Below, piece after piece: positions 11,224 to 22,281 of a stretch of 64,000 nucleotides of DNA. Source of the stretch: Blastomyces gilchristii SLH14081. Lineage: Eukaryota; Ascomycota; Eurotiomycetes; Onygenales; Ajellomycetaceae. The position numbers and the translations under genes were made by a program. The first letter of the stretch is position 1; every line of letters begins with the position of its first letter. Below the pieces are notes generated by a model. That model was not told where the DNA came from and made no database searches. It worked only from the letters and a program-made list of their open reading frames with translations. The DNA lies in NCBI RefSeq assembly GCF_000003855.2, contig NW_003101669.1, forward strand, positions 303,740 to 367,739. Direction: 5' to 3'.

Positions 11224-12512
11224 TCAGCTCATCTTATTCGGCACGTACGGATGCCCAGCACTCAACCCTCCACAAACCGCCCATGCCTGCCCATTCACAT
11301 AGCTACTCTCATCACTGCCCAAAAACAGCGCAACCCGCGCCACCTCATCCGGGATCGCGCCCCTCTGCAGCGGATTCAGCTGGCCAATCTTATGCTGCGT
11401 GCCGCGCGCCTCTGCCATGTCATATACCTGCTTCGTCATGCCCGTGGCAATCAGGCCGGGGCAGATGGCGTTGATGCGCACCCCCGTGCCGGTTAGCTGG
11501 TAGGCGCAGGTCTGCGCTAGTGAGACTACGGCGGCTTTGCTGGCGGAGTAGTCGGTTGAGCCGGCGTTGGAGCGGAGGCCGGCGACGGACGCGGTCATGA
11601 TTATGCTTCCGGATGGGTAGGGTTTGGAGGCGGAGGTTTTTTGCATGGCTGGTGCGGCGTATTTGGCGGCGAGGAAGGGACTGTGGTTTTGAGGAGGGGG
11701 GGGTTTTGTGTTAGTTTATGTAGATTCTATTTGTTATTTGTCCCAGAGGGTTTAACGGGTTTTTTTTTTTTTTTTTTTTCCCCTTATCTTTCTTCCTCTT
11801 CTCTAAGTTTAAACTTACCCTTTCGCATTCGTGTCCATGACCTGCATGAATTCCTCTCCTGTAATTTCCGTGAATATCTTGGGCTGTCCAACTATTCCTG
11901 CATTCGCGAACATGACGTCCAACCGGCCGTATTTCTCGAGGGCCTCGTCGACAACGGCTTTGACTTTCTCCTCGTTTCCGGCATCAAATTGCCGGGTATG
12001 GATGTCCACGCCTGGGTAGAGCGATTCGAGCTCCCGTTTGTGAATGGCAAGGAATGAATCGGAGAAGTCGCAAAGGAAGACTGCCTTTGCGCCATTACGG
12101 GCGAATTGATGGGAGCTGGCTCGACCGATGCCGATGGGGGAGTTTGCTCCTGCGGGCGTGAAAGTAGATGTTAGTCTTTCGTTGTGGCCTTTCTGTCATT
12201 TTCGATACCTTTTGGTGGAGAGAGGGCCTGGGCTACCTACCCGTTACAATGACAACCTTTCCCTGGACTCTCCTAAATTCAACATATGGGTGAGCCGGGG
12301 TTTTCGCCAGGTTGGATGCCCGCGCTATGCGTGCGCCGCAGCAACATCCAAGCCTCCAATGGACATTGAGTTGCACAGGAGACTTACGGTCCTACGGAGT
12401 CTGGAGCAACTTCGCGAATTCGAGGGATGTTCTCAAAGGTGCCGACATCTGGGACACCTTGAGTCAGTTGCTGGCTGACGGCTTGAAGGCGGCGTTTAGC
12501 GGTGGAAGACAT
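11224..12512 (-). CDS. short-chain dehydrogenase/reductase (SDR family)
   Basis: Four exons on the minus strand: 12512-12388, 12272-12241, 12149-11819 and 11680-11224, coding for 314 aa. Introns are 115, 91 and 138 bp, all GT-AG. Exon 2 is only 32 bp. The Rossmann signature VVIVTGANSPIGIG is split between exons 2 and 3; it has two extra residues compared with the usual TGxxxGIG, a form I associate with some fungal SDRs. NAG (in FANAG), a catalytic Ser in TASVAG, YSASK (Tyr and Lys of the active site) and the late motif ICPGLIATGM are all present. The enzyme should be an NAD(P)-dependent oxidoreductase; the substrate is unknown and no biosynthetic cluster surrounds it. Intron 3 holds a 20-nt T run on the plus strand. 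Confidence 0.9.
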
Positions 12513-14465
12513 CGTGGATGACGGAGGATGGAGGGAGTACGGAGTAAACATGGCCAGGGAAGGCAATGCAGGGAACGTATTGTCAACTGTAGGTCAGTAT
12601 GGGTATTATGAAGGATCAAGATACCAGCTCTGGTCCATTATTATTATTCCTCCGCCAACGCGCTCGTTTTTGAAGCATTCGCAGACATGTTCTTCCCCAC
12701 ATTCGCGGCTTGTGCAGGTGTTGCAGCCACCAAAGTCCCGAGGTCCAGAGCCACGGGAGTTTTAATTTAGCCGGGCAGAACGAGAAATTTGGTGCCTGTT
12801 TCGGGCAGTGTTCCCTCGCCGCTTTTAACTCACTCTAAAGTCTCCGGCAATAAATACGAGAGAGTTGTTTATTATTATTTTTATTATGGGATGGGATGGA
12901 TGTTGAACTCGATTAGTTTATCCTCTTCTTGATTTGTCGACGGTCTGCCAGTTGTTAACCAGACTTTGTCTCATCCGATGCCCAATGCTCCCTCTAATTC
13001 TCTAATAGGATATGATTGAAGTCAGACGAGGTTTATCCAGTTATCACAAATGCACGACAAGCTGTTGGAATCAGCTGGCTACGTAATGGTCTATACACAG
13101 ATCCAGAAGAATGGGATCGCTCGGTCCAGCCGTGATACCCTGGTGTTACCACTCTCATTACTGCATTCAAGTGCAGGGATTTGAAGTCCCAAACAACGCG
13201 CCCAACGCCCCAGTGAGTTTTCCTGTGCTTCTCTTACAATATTGGGATAGATAGGTATAGCAATAGCATGTAGTCAAAGTCAACGCGCTCTGGACAGACA
13301 GATATACACCACTTCCTGGTTCGTTGGACGAAGTGTGTCAAGTAAGGGGCAGCACTCAGCACCCCGCCACTTCTGAGCAAATTGGATGAGGGAGGCCACG
13401 GTTTTCGTAGCAACAAGGGGAGTTGTTTCAAGCCAGAGCCACTTTGCCTATCATGGTCCTTCGGGCACCTTCAATCTGCGGACAGGTTGGGTTGGAGCCT
13501 GGAAACTGGCCACTAGGGTTTCGCGGCTGGGGTGGCGATATGATGCGTGAAGCTTCCTGTGTCAACAAATGTCATGGATGGCCATGTGAAGGACCTAGAT
13601 TTGTATGCGATTGTCTGATGTGTATTTGACAAAGAGGCTTGATGATGCAGCACCAAAAAAGGTCAGAGTTTTTCCCCTAATGCGTAACATCACATGACCT
13701 GCCAACGCATCCATCCATCAAGGGTGAAAATAATGCCGTAACTATTTGGACACGGGAAATAGATAATCCAGAGTCTAGACCAAACAAGGAAGGCGGCTGA
13801 ACCTTTTTTTGGCAACAAGCAAGTCACCGGACTTGCATCATCGCTGACTTAGACTACTCCGTACACTAACACCTACACTTACACTACACTTACACTACAC
13901 TACAACTACACTACACTACTTGCTTCTTCTTAGATTATTTCATCATCACCAACATCTGGCTGAGATTTGTTGTTCATGATTCACCCTGTCTGCTAGACGC
14001 CAATCCCAGGTTTCTTGTCAACATTCCTGTCTGATTCACTCTATAATAAGACATTTATCTCTTCCCTGCCCTTTCTTCCTTTCTTTCTTCCTTCCTCCCT
14101 TTCCTCCCTTTCTTCCCCTTCTCCTCCTTCTCCCCTTCTTCTCCATTTGTCCCCCCCCCCCTCTCGTTTGGCGTGTCCCGCTGCTGGAAAGATTCACGTT
14201 GACTCCAAGTGGCTGGCCTGGCCGCCTGTGCGTTGTCCTTCGCTGCCCGTAAACTACGAGCCGGGTTTTGTATTAAAGTGGGAATACGGGAAGAGAAATG
14301 GTCAATGTAGTTAGAAGACATAATTGGAGACGCCAAAACAGCAGGTGCACTTATCCCAACGATTCGGACCATACCATACATTGTCAACACTAAGCCGACG
14401 GAGTTGATCTTGATGAAGACGTACGCCAGTCTTCTGTCGCCAGTTGCTCTGACAGCACCTTAGCC
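12513..14465. other. divergent intergenic region SDR / TBC
   Basis: Almost 2 kb with no supportable coding region. It has two TACTCCGTAC-type motifs (12537, 13855), a CTACACTTACA-type imperfect tandem array at about 13865-13920, and a CT-rich tract on the plus strand at about 14060-14165, which probably belongs to the TBC gene promoter. Confidence 0.6.
13865..13920. repeat. imperfect ACTACACTTAC tandem array
   Basis: Reiterated CTACACT/TTACACT units of 5-11 bp, immediately after a TACTCCGTAC motif. Confidence 0.75.
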
Positions 14466-17400
14466 ATGGCTGACGCTCTTGATCCCCATGCCAATTCCAA
14501 ACGACGCTCCTCTTCCCAGACATCCGTGTCTTCTAGACGAAGCCATAGAAACAAGCAAACCCGAGCAAAAGCCGTCAAGCGACTCTCTACCTCCTCCTCC
14601 ACCAATACTCCCACCGACCTGACGTCGTTTCCTTCCCTCTCTCCTGACATCTCACCAGAGGGTTTCCGGGGTGAGCCTGCTTTAAATCATGCTTTGAGTC
14701 AGGCGTTATTGGAAGAGGATAACACTCGCCAAAACGGCGAGAGAGGTCGTAAAGCAACACTTGAAGGCTTAACAACATCGTTACCGCAGATATCTGGCCG
14801 TACTGCCCTGTTTAGTGACTCAGTCGCATCTCGGGATGTTCCGGGCTCACTCCATCTTGCCAATGACGACCATATCGAGCGCATAATTGCAAGGACTGGA
14901 GCGGTAAAATTGGTCCGGCAGTTCGCCAGGGATCTGGCACTTCGCGATGCTGAAATTTCATCAATCCGGCTACGCGCAGACGAGAGAGAGAAGGAATTGA
15001 AGAAAATGCTTCGAGAAGCGCAAATATCGAACCAGGCAATCGAACACAGACTCTACATTCTGGAAAACCCCGTTGTTAAATCGATAGATGACAGTACAGA
15101 GAATCTCGGCCCGTTAAGTGGAGTGAGAAAGGTGTCTCCCACAATCGATGATATGATGAGCCAGGCTATGAGTGATGATGTAGGAGCTCAGGTGATGAAC
15201 TCGTTACCCGAAGAGTACGACAAAGGGGACGGGGATTTGCGCGACACAATCCGTCCTACTCGAAAATACAGCAATCCTCGATCCAGAAGCTCTAGTGCAG
15301 GGTCCACAACTAAAAAAAGATCTTCTACTACTTTAGGTCGCGCCTGGCAGGGGTATATCTGGGGAAGTGCTACGGTTAGTCGGAAGACGAGCAAGGCGAG
15401 TAGCATGATGAGTGACTTGAATGAGCAGGATAGTGGTGATGATTTCCTGCAAATGTCGGACCCATCTGGAAATCGTCGGAAGCCCTTAGACGAGCATCTA
15501 TTTCAACCCCTGGAGGCGATTCCACCTACATTCGGCGCGGACGGCAAGGGCTCGACAAAAATAAAAAACGGAGATGCTGCGAGTGTCAATTCTCGTCGTT
15601 CTTCGAGATCCTTCGCATCATGGACCGTCAAATTGTTTGCTGGGAATCCCCAGGCTGGGAAGGAAGATACTAACTCCCCAAGTGTCAAAAGCCGTCATTC
15701 TTCCACTACGCCGAACTCGAGGGTCAGACAAACATCGGCTAACGAGTCGACAAAACCTAGTGCATCTGCAGTTCCTGCCCTGAAGCGTCTAAATGGCACG
15801 GTCAGTGGGCAGACAGGATCTACAAAGCCCTCCACCACATCTAGTGTTCGAGGCTCTAGAACCAGCCTCTCTGGAGCTCGCCGGGATGGCTTTTCTAGCT
15901 CTAGACAAGTCGGAACACCTGAGTCTAGGCCAACGGATGAGAATCCGACTACCCTGGGTCCTGTGGAGATGGATCCTATATTACCTATGGAATCTCGCCC
16001 ACCAACACTCACACACATATATAGAAATTACCAACCGGGGGAGCTACTCACAGACCGATTTGGTTTCATCCATGACCAAAGGAGGAAGAAGCGGCAGAGG
16101 GGAGCAGATGCTTCCAACAGTGATCCATCCAGAATAAGTACCACGGAAACAATCAGTAGGATCCGGAGCGATCCAGATCTGAACACAGGTCTTAACGCGG
16201 GCGACGCAGGGTCTCCCTCGGATGCAACACCAATTGATACTGAAAACGGAAACATTTCCACACGAAGATGGCAAGATTATTTGAAAATTGCTACTAAGCC
16301 AACTGAGCTTCTCTCCGACACTCCAGAAGCAGGTGCTATTGTCGCAGTATCCAATGCTGCCGAACAGAAGCCACGCTCACCATCTGTTGCTGTTCAAAAA
16401 GGAGGATCAATATCTGTTGTCAATTCCACACCACACGCAGCCGCACTTACGTCGCAGGTCGTGTCAAGCAATGCAGAGTTTGCAGGGTCCGGAACGGAGG
16501 CATTTGACTCTCTCGTTCCAGCGTCGGAACAGGAACCCGTTAAGCTCCTTTTGGAACGGCTAACTGAGCTTCACGATTCCTTGCAACGGGACCGTACGGT
16601 AAAGTGGAATGAATTTTTGCGGAAAGTTCGTGCAGAGCGCCGAAAAGAGGGCGAAGCCTCTGATCGACCCAGCGTATCCCTTGCTATGCCTGAAGTGTCG
16701 CTTGCAGTCGGAGAGGTTGTAGGAATTACAGGCCTTGGTACCAAGGGTAAAGTCGGGCGTGCCAAATGGCGCGAGTTTAGAGGTCTTGTTATTGGAGGCA
16801 TTCCTGTCGCGTACCGAGCGAAAATTTGGTCCGAATGCAGTGGCGCCTCTGCAATGCGAGTACCCGGGTATTATGATGACCTTGTGAAGGGCAGCACGAG
16901 CTTAGACACAGATCCATCCGTCGTTTCCCAGATAGAAATGGATATTCATCGAACACTGACTGATAACGTCTTCTTTCGCAAGGGTCCTGGTGTTGAGAAA
17001 CTGAACGAAGTCCTTTTGGCTTATTCTCGCCGCAACCCCGACGTTGGCTATTGTCAGGGTATGAATTTAATTACCGGATCGCTACTTTTGATTATGCCTA
17101 CCGCTGAGGATGCTTTTTGGATTCTTGCATCACTCATCGAAAATATCCTTCCCGCCCACTACTACGATCATGGTCTACTCGCGTCGCGCGCTGATCAGCA
17201 AATTCTCCGACAATACGTAGCTGAGATCTTGCCTAAATTATCGGCACACCTTGACGAGCTAGGCATCGAACTTGAAGCTCTGACCTTCCAATGGTTTTTG
17301 TCTGCTTTCACTGACTGCCTCTCGGCGGAAGCTTTATTCCGGGTTTGGGATGTCGTTTTCTGTCTCAATACCCCTACCGCATCGGCTACTACTGCAGCCT

Positions 17401-17858
17401 TGACTCCCCAGGCCCAGTCCAACGCTCAATCGCAGAGAGACAATGCCGAGGGAGGCACCGTTTCGACCGGCTTAATTTCCCATACTATCAACTCTCTAAC
17501 AGGATCTGCGCCAAATTCGGATGGTGACCCATTAGCCACCAGTGGCGGTGGTGGGAGCACTTTCTTCTTCCAGGTTGCTGTGGCACTACTCAAACTTAAT
17601 GAACAGCAGCTTCTTACAACGTGCCCAACGCCCGCGGCTGTGTATACGTACATCAATCATCAGATGACTAACCACGCAATTAGCATCGACGGACTCATCC
17701 AAGCTAGCGAAGCGTTGAGAAATGTGATTAAGCATGAAGACGTGTGTGCGAGGCGTCTTGTTGCCTTGAGAGATATGAAGGCGGATATGAGTGGTGGTGG
17801 ATATGCCGGGAGCGTAAAAGCCGACGTTTCGATTGGAGCCGCTGATTCCCAGAAGTAG
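14466..17858 (+). CDS. TBC-domain Rab GTPase-activating protein
   Basis: A single uninterrupted reading frame of 1130 aa, notable in a region where most genes have introns. The N-terminal 150 residues are basic and Ser-rich, and a short coiled coil follows at about 155-200. A long low-complexity Ser/Thr region runs to about 690. The TBC domain spans about 770-1075. Both catalytic fingers are visible: Arg829 in the IEMDIHRT motif and Gln864 in the GYCQGMN motif. The family accelerates GTP hydrolysis by Rab proteins on membranes; the target Rab is not predictable here. A Gln/Ser/Gly-rich insert interrupts the domain near 970-1020. The start follows a CT-rich stretch and gives MADALDPHANSKRR. 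Confidence 0.93.
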   Translation: MADALDPHANSKRRSSSQTSVSSRRSHRNKQTRAKAVKRLSTSSSTNTPTDLTSFPSLSPDISPEGFRGEPALNHALSQALLEEDNTRQNGERGRKATLEGLTTSLPQISGRTALFSDSVASRDVPGSLHLANDDHIERIIARTGAVKLVRQFARDLALRDAEISSIRLRADEREKELKKMLREAQISNQAIEHRLYILENPVVKSIDDSTENLGPLSGVRKVSPTIDDMMSQAMSDDVGAQVMNSLPEEYDKGDGDLRDTIRPTRKYSNPRSRSSSAGSTTKKRSSTTLGRAWQGYIWGSATVSRKTSKASSMMSDLNEQDSGDDFLQMSDPSGNRRKPLDEHLFQPLEAIPPTFGADGKGSTKIKNGDAASVNSRRSSRSFASWTVKLFAGNPQAGKEDTNSPSVKSRHSSTTPNSRVRQTSANESTKPSASAVPALKRLNGTVSGQTGSTKPSTTSSVRGSRTSLSGARRDGFSSSRQVGTPESRPTDENPTTLGPVEMDPILPMESRPPTLTHIYRNYQPGELLTDRFGFIHDQRRKKRQRGADASNSDPSRISTTETISRIRSDPDLNTGLNAGDAGSPSDATPIDTENGNISTRRWQDYLKIATKPTELLSDTPEAGAIVAVSNAAEQKPRSPSVAVQKGGSISVVNSTPHAAALTSQVVSSNAEFAGSGTEAFDSLVPASEQEPVKLLLERLTELHDSLQRDRTVKWNEFLRKVRAERRKEGEASDRPSVSLAMPEVSLAVGEVVGITGLGTKGKVGRAKWREFRGLVIGGIPVAYRAKIWSECSGASAMRVPGYYDDLVKGSTSLDTDPSVVSQIEMDIHRTLTDNVFFRKGPGVEKLNEVLLAYSRRNPDVGYCQGMNLITGSLLLIMPTAEDAFWILASLIENILPAHYYDHGLLASRADQQILRQYVAEILPKLSAHLDELGIELEALTFQWFLSAFTDCLSAEALFRVWDVVFCLNTPTASATTAALTPQAQSNAQSQRDNAEGGTVSTGLISHTINSLTGSAPNSDGDPLATSGGGGSTFFFQVAVALLKLNEQQLLTTCPTPAAVYTYINHQMTNHAISIDGLIQASEALRNVIKHEDVCARRLVALRDMKADMSGGGYAGSVKADVSIGAADSQK

Positions 17859-19287
17859 CACAGAACTTCTACATAACCTTTTTTCCTTTTTTTTCCCTTT
17901 CCATTTGCTTATTTTGTTTTTAATATTTCTTTTCGTGGGTACGACGAGACCACCGTATGGAAGACAGAAGAGCTTATTATTTCACGCCAGATATATGGGA
18001 GGCGGAGAATAGCATCGCATAGCATATGGCATGCGATTTGCGCGACATTTTCTTCAACGTCTCCTCTTTATCACTTGCTCCTCAATACTATAACACATGG
18101 ATACAATGCTCCTTTCCCTTTATCTCTCTGTTATCTCGTCCCTCTCTCTTTCACTTTTCTTTGTTTCTTTCTATCTATCATAGCGTTGAGATACCCACTC
18201 CTTTATCATAACATTTTCCTAGTTTTCTAAATATTGAATTTTCTGCCCTAGATCTCGTTTCCTCTCCTTATCTCTCAATTTTATCATTCTGTCATTCCAC
18301 TTTATTTTCATGTTCATTTTATTATTTTACTATTATTGCTATTTCTTTCCGTCTGATATAAATTATCATGAATTGGATTGGCGATATTAGGTTTTTCTAG
18401 ATCGTCATATCCACCCCCCCTCCTTTCCTGCACTCTTTCCACCTTGATAGGATTCACTATTGTCTAGGCGACTTGAAATGAAGAGATTCTGCTTCAGGGG
18501 TAGTTGAGAAAGGGAGTAACTGAACACGGTGGAACTTCATTCCCCCCCCCCCCCCCTCTTTTTTGGAGTATGTAACCTGAGAAGGAAAAGATGATATCTC
18601 AGTTACCCGCAGTAGCTAAACCAAAGTATTACCTAGATAATTAATTGATTTAGTTGCGTTACAAACTGCAAGAAATCGAAGTTTGATGTCCACCTAAGCT
18701 CTACCAATGCAACTGCTTGGAAGAAACTGAGTTGTTTTTCCAGCTGAAGCCTGAACCATTATGTATGTACAAGTTTGTCAAGAAAATCTAAGGGGATGAT
18801 CAAGTTTTTGTGTACCGTACGCCCTCAGAAGCTGAGTTTATCTGATATATTGGCCCGTGTCTTGAAGAAGTTGGAGATGAGATTGAAACGAGAACATCAC
18901 GCACGTACTGTTCTATCCTTATTACATGCCTCTTTTGCCAGCAACATCTTTTTTGCTTTCCTTCTATCCTATTCTAACCCTTTCACAGTCCCTATGAAAG
19001 CTGCTGGAGGTAATATATATTTTATGTGCGCAGTGAATCACCCATATCACTACGCCACTCCTATCATCATGCGGCTTCTAAGTGACCTCCTGCGCAGCTT
19101 CATGCTCATTCAATCTCATGTGTTCCGGCTCCCACGATTAAAAATACCTCATATTCTTCTTTTTATCTCATACTTAGTGTTTTAACCAATTTTCTGGTTA
19201 AGTTTCAGTTCCCTATCGTTTTGCCTTGAGCATCGCAAACGCATATTTACCCTGTTAAGAAATATCAAACTCCATATTCGCGCCCTC
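17859..19287. other. intergenic region TBC / F-box-ankyrin
   Basis: T- and CT-rich sequence (about 18100-18340), a run of 15 C (18542-18556), and a short open frame without ATG that I do not accept as a gene. It probably holds the TBC 3' UTR and the promoter of the next gene. Confidence 0.6.
18542..18556. repeat. poly-C tract
   Basis: Fifteen consecutive C, followed by TCTTTTTT. Confidence 0.85.
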
Positions 19288-20622
19288 ATGACCTTCCTCA
19301 ATCTTCCCCCAGAGTTGATCATAAACATTGCAGACCAAATCCCAAACAAGCGAGACCTTAACAACTTTTCCCAAACCTGTCGCGACCTCCACTCCATCCT
19401 AAACAATTACCTCTACCGCCACGACGCCAAATCAGGGGACCCCCAAGCCCTCTTCTGGGCTGCATACAAGGGCCGCAAATCCACCGCCCGCAAAGCACTA
19501 TCCCATGGCGTAGACATACACGCGGGGGATCCCTCGCCCTCCCCATTCCCAGACCCCTTCCCCATCCAATCGCCCTCCCGGCGCCAAGACTCATGTCCAC
19601 CAACCCTCTACTTCACGCCTCTCCAAATCGCAACTTGCTACGGCCACGAGAGCATGGTTCGCTTCCTCATCCAGCACGGCGCAGATCCCCATACGCCATT
19701 TCCAGCCCACCACGGAGGCTGCCTGCTCCATGTCGCCTGCTGCAGCGGGCCCGCTGGGCTCTTGAGACTGCTGCTGGAGCAGGGTGTTGAGGTCGACGTG
19801 CGGAATTCGAAAGGGTGGACGCCGTTGTATTGTGCTGTGCGGCCGCTTCTTCTTCGTGCTGACTCTGTGTCAGACAATAGGAAGAGGGTGGCGGCGGCTC
19901 GCGTACGGTTGTTGTTGGACTATGGTGCTGATCCGGACGCTGTGACCAAGGCTGGGAAGTCGCCTAGGTTGTTGGCGAAGAGGTGTCGAGACCCGTACGT
20001 GCGGATGATGTTGTTGGGGGGGAAGGGGGCGAAGGTTAGCTTGCATGAGGCGAGTTTGGAGGGGAGGCGGTTTCGAGGAGATTCCCCGTTGAAGGAGAGG
20101 GGGGTGGTGGAGAAAAGGGGCATACTTGATGCTGAAGTGGGTAATGGACTAGATAAGAATGACACGAGTACTTCCATGGCCCCGGGGCCTGTGGTGGGAT
20201 CGAAATCCAAACGGCCTCACAGAAGAACGAAGAAGGACAAGAAGAAGAGGCGAAATCAGCAGCTAGAAGTGGCGGAGGGAGATACTGAGGGTAAAGGTGA
20301 GGTTAAAGAAGTAGTTGGAATAGGTGTAACAGAGCAGGATTCGATCACGCCGGTACGACTGGTCAACCTCAATGATAACACCGCAAATGCTACCGCCAGA
20401 AGGCAAACTGCTTGGGCCAAGATGCGTGCTGAGGCTTCACAAAGGGAACTGGAGGCCAAAAGGGGTCAAGAATTACCGACACCTTTCTCCTGCGTGCATC
20501 AAGCCGGCGGAATGTTCAGGATGAAGAGGAAGACTGAATGTGGATCTTGCGGAAATGTGGCCAAGCGATCCTTTCGATGCCCAGTTTGCGAGGTTGCGTT
20601 ATGCTCTAAATGTGTTAAATGA
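19288..20622 (+). CDS. F-box / ankyrin-repeat protein with Cys-rich C-terminus
   Basis: Intronless, 444 aa. Residues 2-40 (FLNLPPELIINIADQI...LNNFSQTCRDLHSIL) match an F-box, the module that binds Skp1 in SCF ubiquitin ligases. Ankyrin-like helices follow at about 50-80, 108-138, 143-173 and 176-222 (HGADPHTP, GWTPLYCAV, LLLDYGADPDAV). A Lys/Arg-rich stretch (about 308-320) could be a nuclear signal. The last 27 residues contain Cys at 418, 421, 431, 434, 439 and 442, a CxxC-x9-CxxC-x4-CxxC arrangement that probably binds zinc. Likely role: substrate adaptor, inferred only from the domain pairing. A 26-G run starts 11 bp after the stop codon. Confidence 0.85.
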   Translation: MTFLNLPPELIINIADQIPNKRDLNNFSQTCRDLHSILNNYLYRHDAKSGDPQALFWAAYKGRKSTARKALSHGVDIHAGDPSPSPFPDPFPIQSPSRRQDSCPPTLYFTPLQIATCYGHESMVRFLIQHGADPHTPFPAHHGGCLLHVACCSGPAGLLRLLLEQGVEVDVRNSKGWTPLYCAVRPLLLRADSVSDNRKRVAAARVRLLLDYGADPDAVTKAGKSPRLLAKRCRDPYVRMMLLGGKGAKVSLHEASLEGRRFRGDSPLKERGVVEKRGILDAEVGNGLDKNDTSTSMAPGPVVGSKSKRPHRRTKKDKKKRRNQQLEVAEGDTEGKGEVKEVVGIGVTEQDSITPVRLVNLNDNTANATARRQTAWAKMRAEASQRELEAKRGQELPTPFSCVHQAGGMFRMKRKTECGSCGNVAKRSFRCPVCEVALCSKCVK

Positions 20623-21027
20623 GCGACCTTTTGGGGGGGGGGGGGGGGGGGGGGGGGGTTTTAAAATTTAAATGATCTTTTTGATTTTGATTTTGATTTT
20701 GACTCTTTTTTGTCCCCCTGTTTCTCGATGGGTAAAATTTCGGAAAACTTTTGCATATATATGTATATAATGCGGAAGAATTCTAAGAAAATTGCTTAGT
20801 TGGTGATATTATTGATCCAAGGGAAATTAGTACACGATGTGAGGTTCGCTGCATGATAGGATGATATGATAATGGTAATGAAATAACCATATCCGAGAGT
20901 GCAGAGAAATGACGTGAAAGTTGGACAGTGTGTACAGAGCAGACAAAAACAGAACCACAGTAAAACATGGGAGTAGATAGCGTGGACCAGACCAAAATTG
21001 GAGAGATGTTGATTGCAGTATCGTCGG
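20623..21027. other. convergent 3' region with poly-G
   Basis: The 405 bp between two convergent genes hold a run of 26 G (20633-20658) and TTTTGA tandem units (about 20677-20702). No coding region is seen. Confidence 0.75.
20633..20658. repeat. poly-G tract (26 nt)
   Basis: Twenty-six consecutive G, 11 bp downstream of the F-box/ankyrin stop codon and so probably transcribed in its 3' UTR. Confidence 0.9.
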
Positions 21028-22281
21028 CTATTTCAGCACCCCCAGAAACATTCCTGCCTGTGATGTACGTTGTAGACTTTTCAATCTCGCCTCTAGGCTT
21101 AAATTTTCGTCCTCCTTCCTATGCAATTCCCGACGCAGCGCCTCATTCTCTGACCGAAGCTGCTGCAATCTCTGCGCTGTCTTTTCGCGGAACGTTCCAT
21201 GCTCATCAAGTAAAGCCTCCATCCTATTCCAGTCCATACCGGTTGGTGCTACGGACGAGCGGCGCATTTCAGCCAATTCCTCCTCCCTCTGCCGTAGTTT
21301 GCTTTCTACCTCGTCGACTGCAGTGCGCCATGCTTTGTCTGTCGTGGCACGAAATGCGTTGTTCTGGGTTGCAGCGGCAAGCTGGCCCATGAGAGCCTCG
21401 TTGGCTTTCTCGAGCTCGAGCACCCGCTGTTCCAGCGCTGCGTTCTTCGCGGCTTGGAATAGATCTGATATATCTCGTCGTTCAAAGGAGATGTTGCTCT
21501 TGGGTTGTCGGGGGGGTGTATGTTGCCCATGGCCACCGGCTCTTTCTAATCGCTCGACCTTACGGATTGCATCGCACAGTTTGCCGCGCAGGACAATAAC
21601 GTTTTTGAGGTCATCGTCCCGCAGCTTTCTAAATGCAGCATGTTCACGGCGTTCTGCGGCTAGCAAGATGCGGACTCTCCTGAGGTTGGCGACGTCTTCG
21701 TCTCGAAGTGCAAAAATAGCCTCGTGTCGTTGAGCTGTTGCAGCTTTCTCGGCTTCGAGAACTTTGACTCTTTCCTGCAATGCCTCATATTCTTCCTGCG
21801 CAATGGATATGGTGGGATTTGCTTGCTCGATATAAATAATTTTGGACATTAGAGAGGAAAGCTGCTTTTCGAGGGGCCCGGGAATTCGTTCAGGCTCCTC
21901 TTCACCCTCTGAGGAGCCGGAAGCACTGCCTGCATCTGTTCTATAATCTCGTAGCGTGGGCGTTGTTTTAGGAAAGTCGGCGTCGTCTGATTGCTTCAGA
22001 TCTTCAGAGAGAATCTGCTTGAGAGGTTGTGGGTGGTACTGCGCGTTTTGCACAATAAGACTCCGCGGTTCTGGTATTTCTGCTAGCTGGATGCTAGAAC
22101 TGTCAAGCTTCGGTGACAAACTACCCTGCCGTTGCCATAGTCCGGCTTGTGCTTCTTCATTTCCGATGGTATCGCTGCTCCGATCAGAATCGTAACCTCC
22201 CGAGCCTGGAGAACCTGCGGGCATCGACCGGGCGGATAGGGACCGCATAGAGGGTGTTCTGGCAACGCTCGTATTCCACAT
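21028..22281 (-). CDS. coiled-coil protein of unknown function
   Basis: One exon, 417 aa from the first true ATG (MWNTSVARTPSMRS). The open frame extends about 33 nt further upstream but without an ATG. The first 120 residues are Ser/Pro-rich and acidic. Coiled-coil heptads extend from about 135 to 235 (IAQEEYEALQERVKVLEAEKA and similar) and from about 280 to 400 (LEKANEALMGQLAAA, LRSENEALRRELHRKEDENLSLEARLKSLQR). No enzymatic motif is visible and I do not recognise the family. A structural or scaffold role is possible. Its 3' end faces the F-box/ankyrin gene. Confidence 0.8.
   Translation of the reverse strand: MWNTSVARTPSMRSLSARSMPAGSPGSGGYDSDRSSDTIGNEEAQAGLWQRQGSLSPKLDSSSIQLAEIPEPRSLIVQNAQYHPQPLKQILSEDLKQSDDADFPKTTPTLRDYRTDAGSASGSSEGEEEPERIPGPLEKQLSSLMSKIIYIEQANPTISIAQEEYEALQERVKVLEAEKAATAQRHEAIFALRDEDVANLRRVRILLAAERREHAAFRKLRDDDLKNVIVLRGKLCDAIRKVERLERAGGHGQHTPPRQPKSNISFERRDISDLFQAAKNAALEQRVLELEKANEALMGQLAAATQNNAFRATTDKAWRTAVDEVESKLRQREEELAEMRRSSVAPTGMDWNRMEALLDEHGTFREKTAQRLQQLRSENEALRRELHRKEDENLSLEARLKSLQRTSQAGMFLGVLK

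Noticed and set aside
18775..19185. 136-codon plus-strand open frame before the F-box/ankyrin gene
   Set aside because: It starts at TTG and has no family resemblance; more likely promoter sequence.
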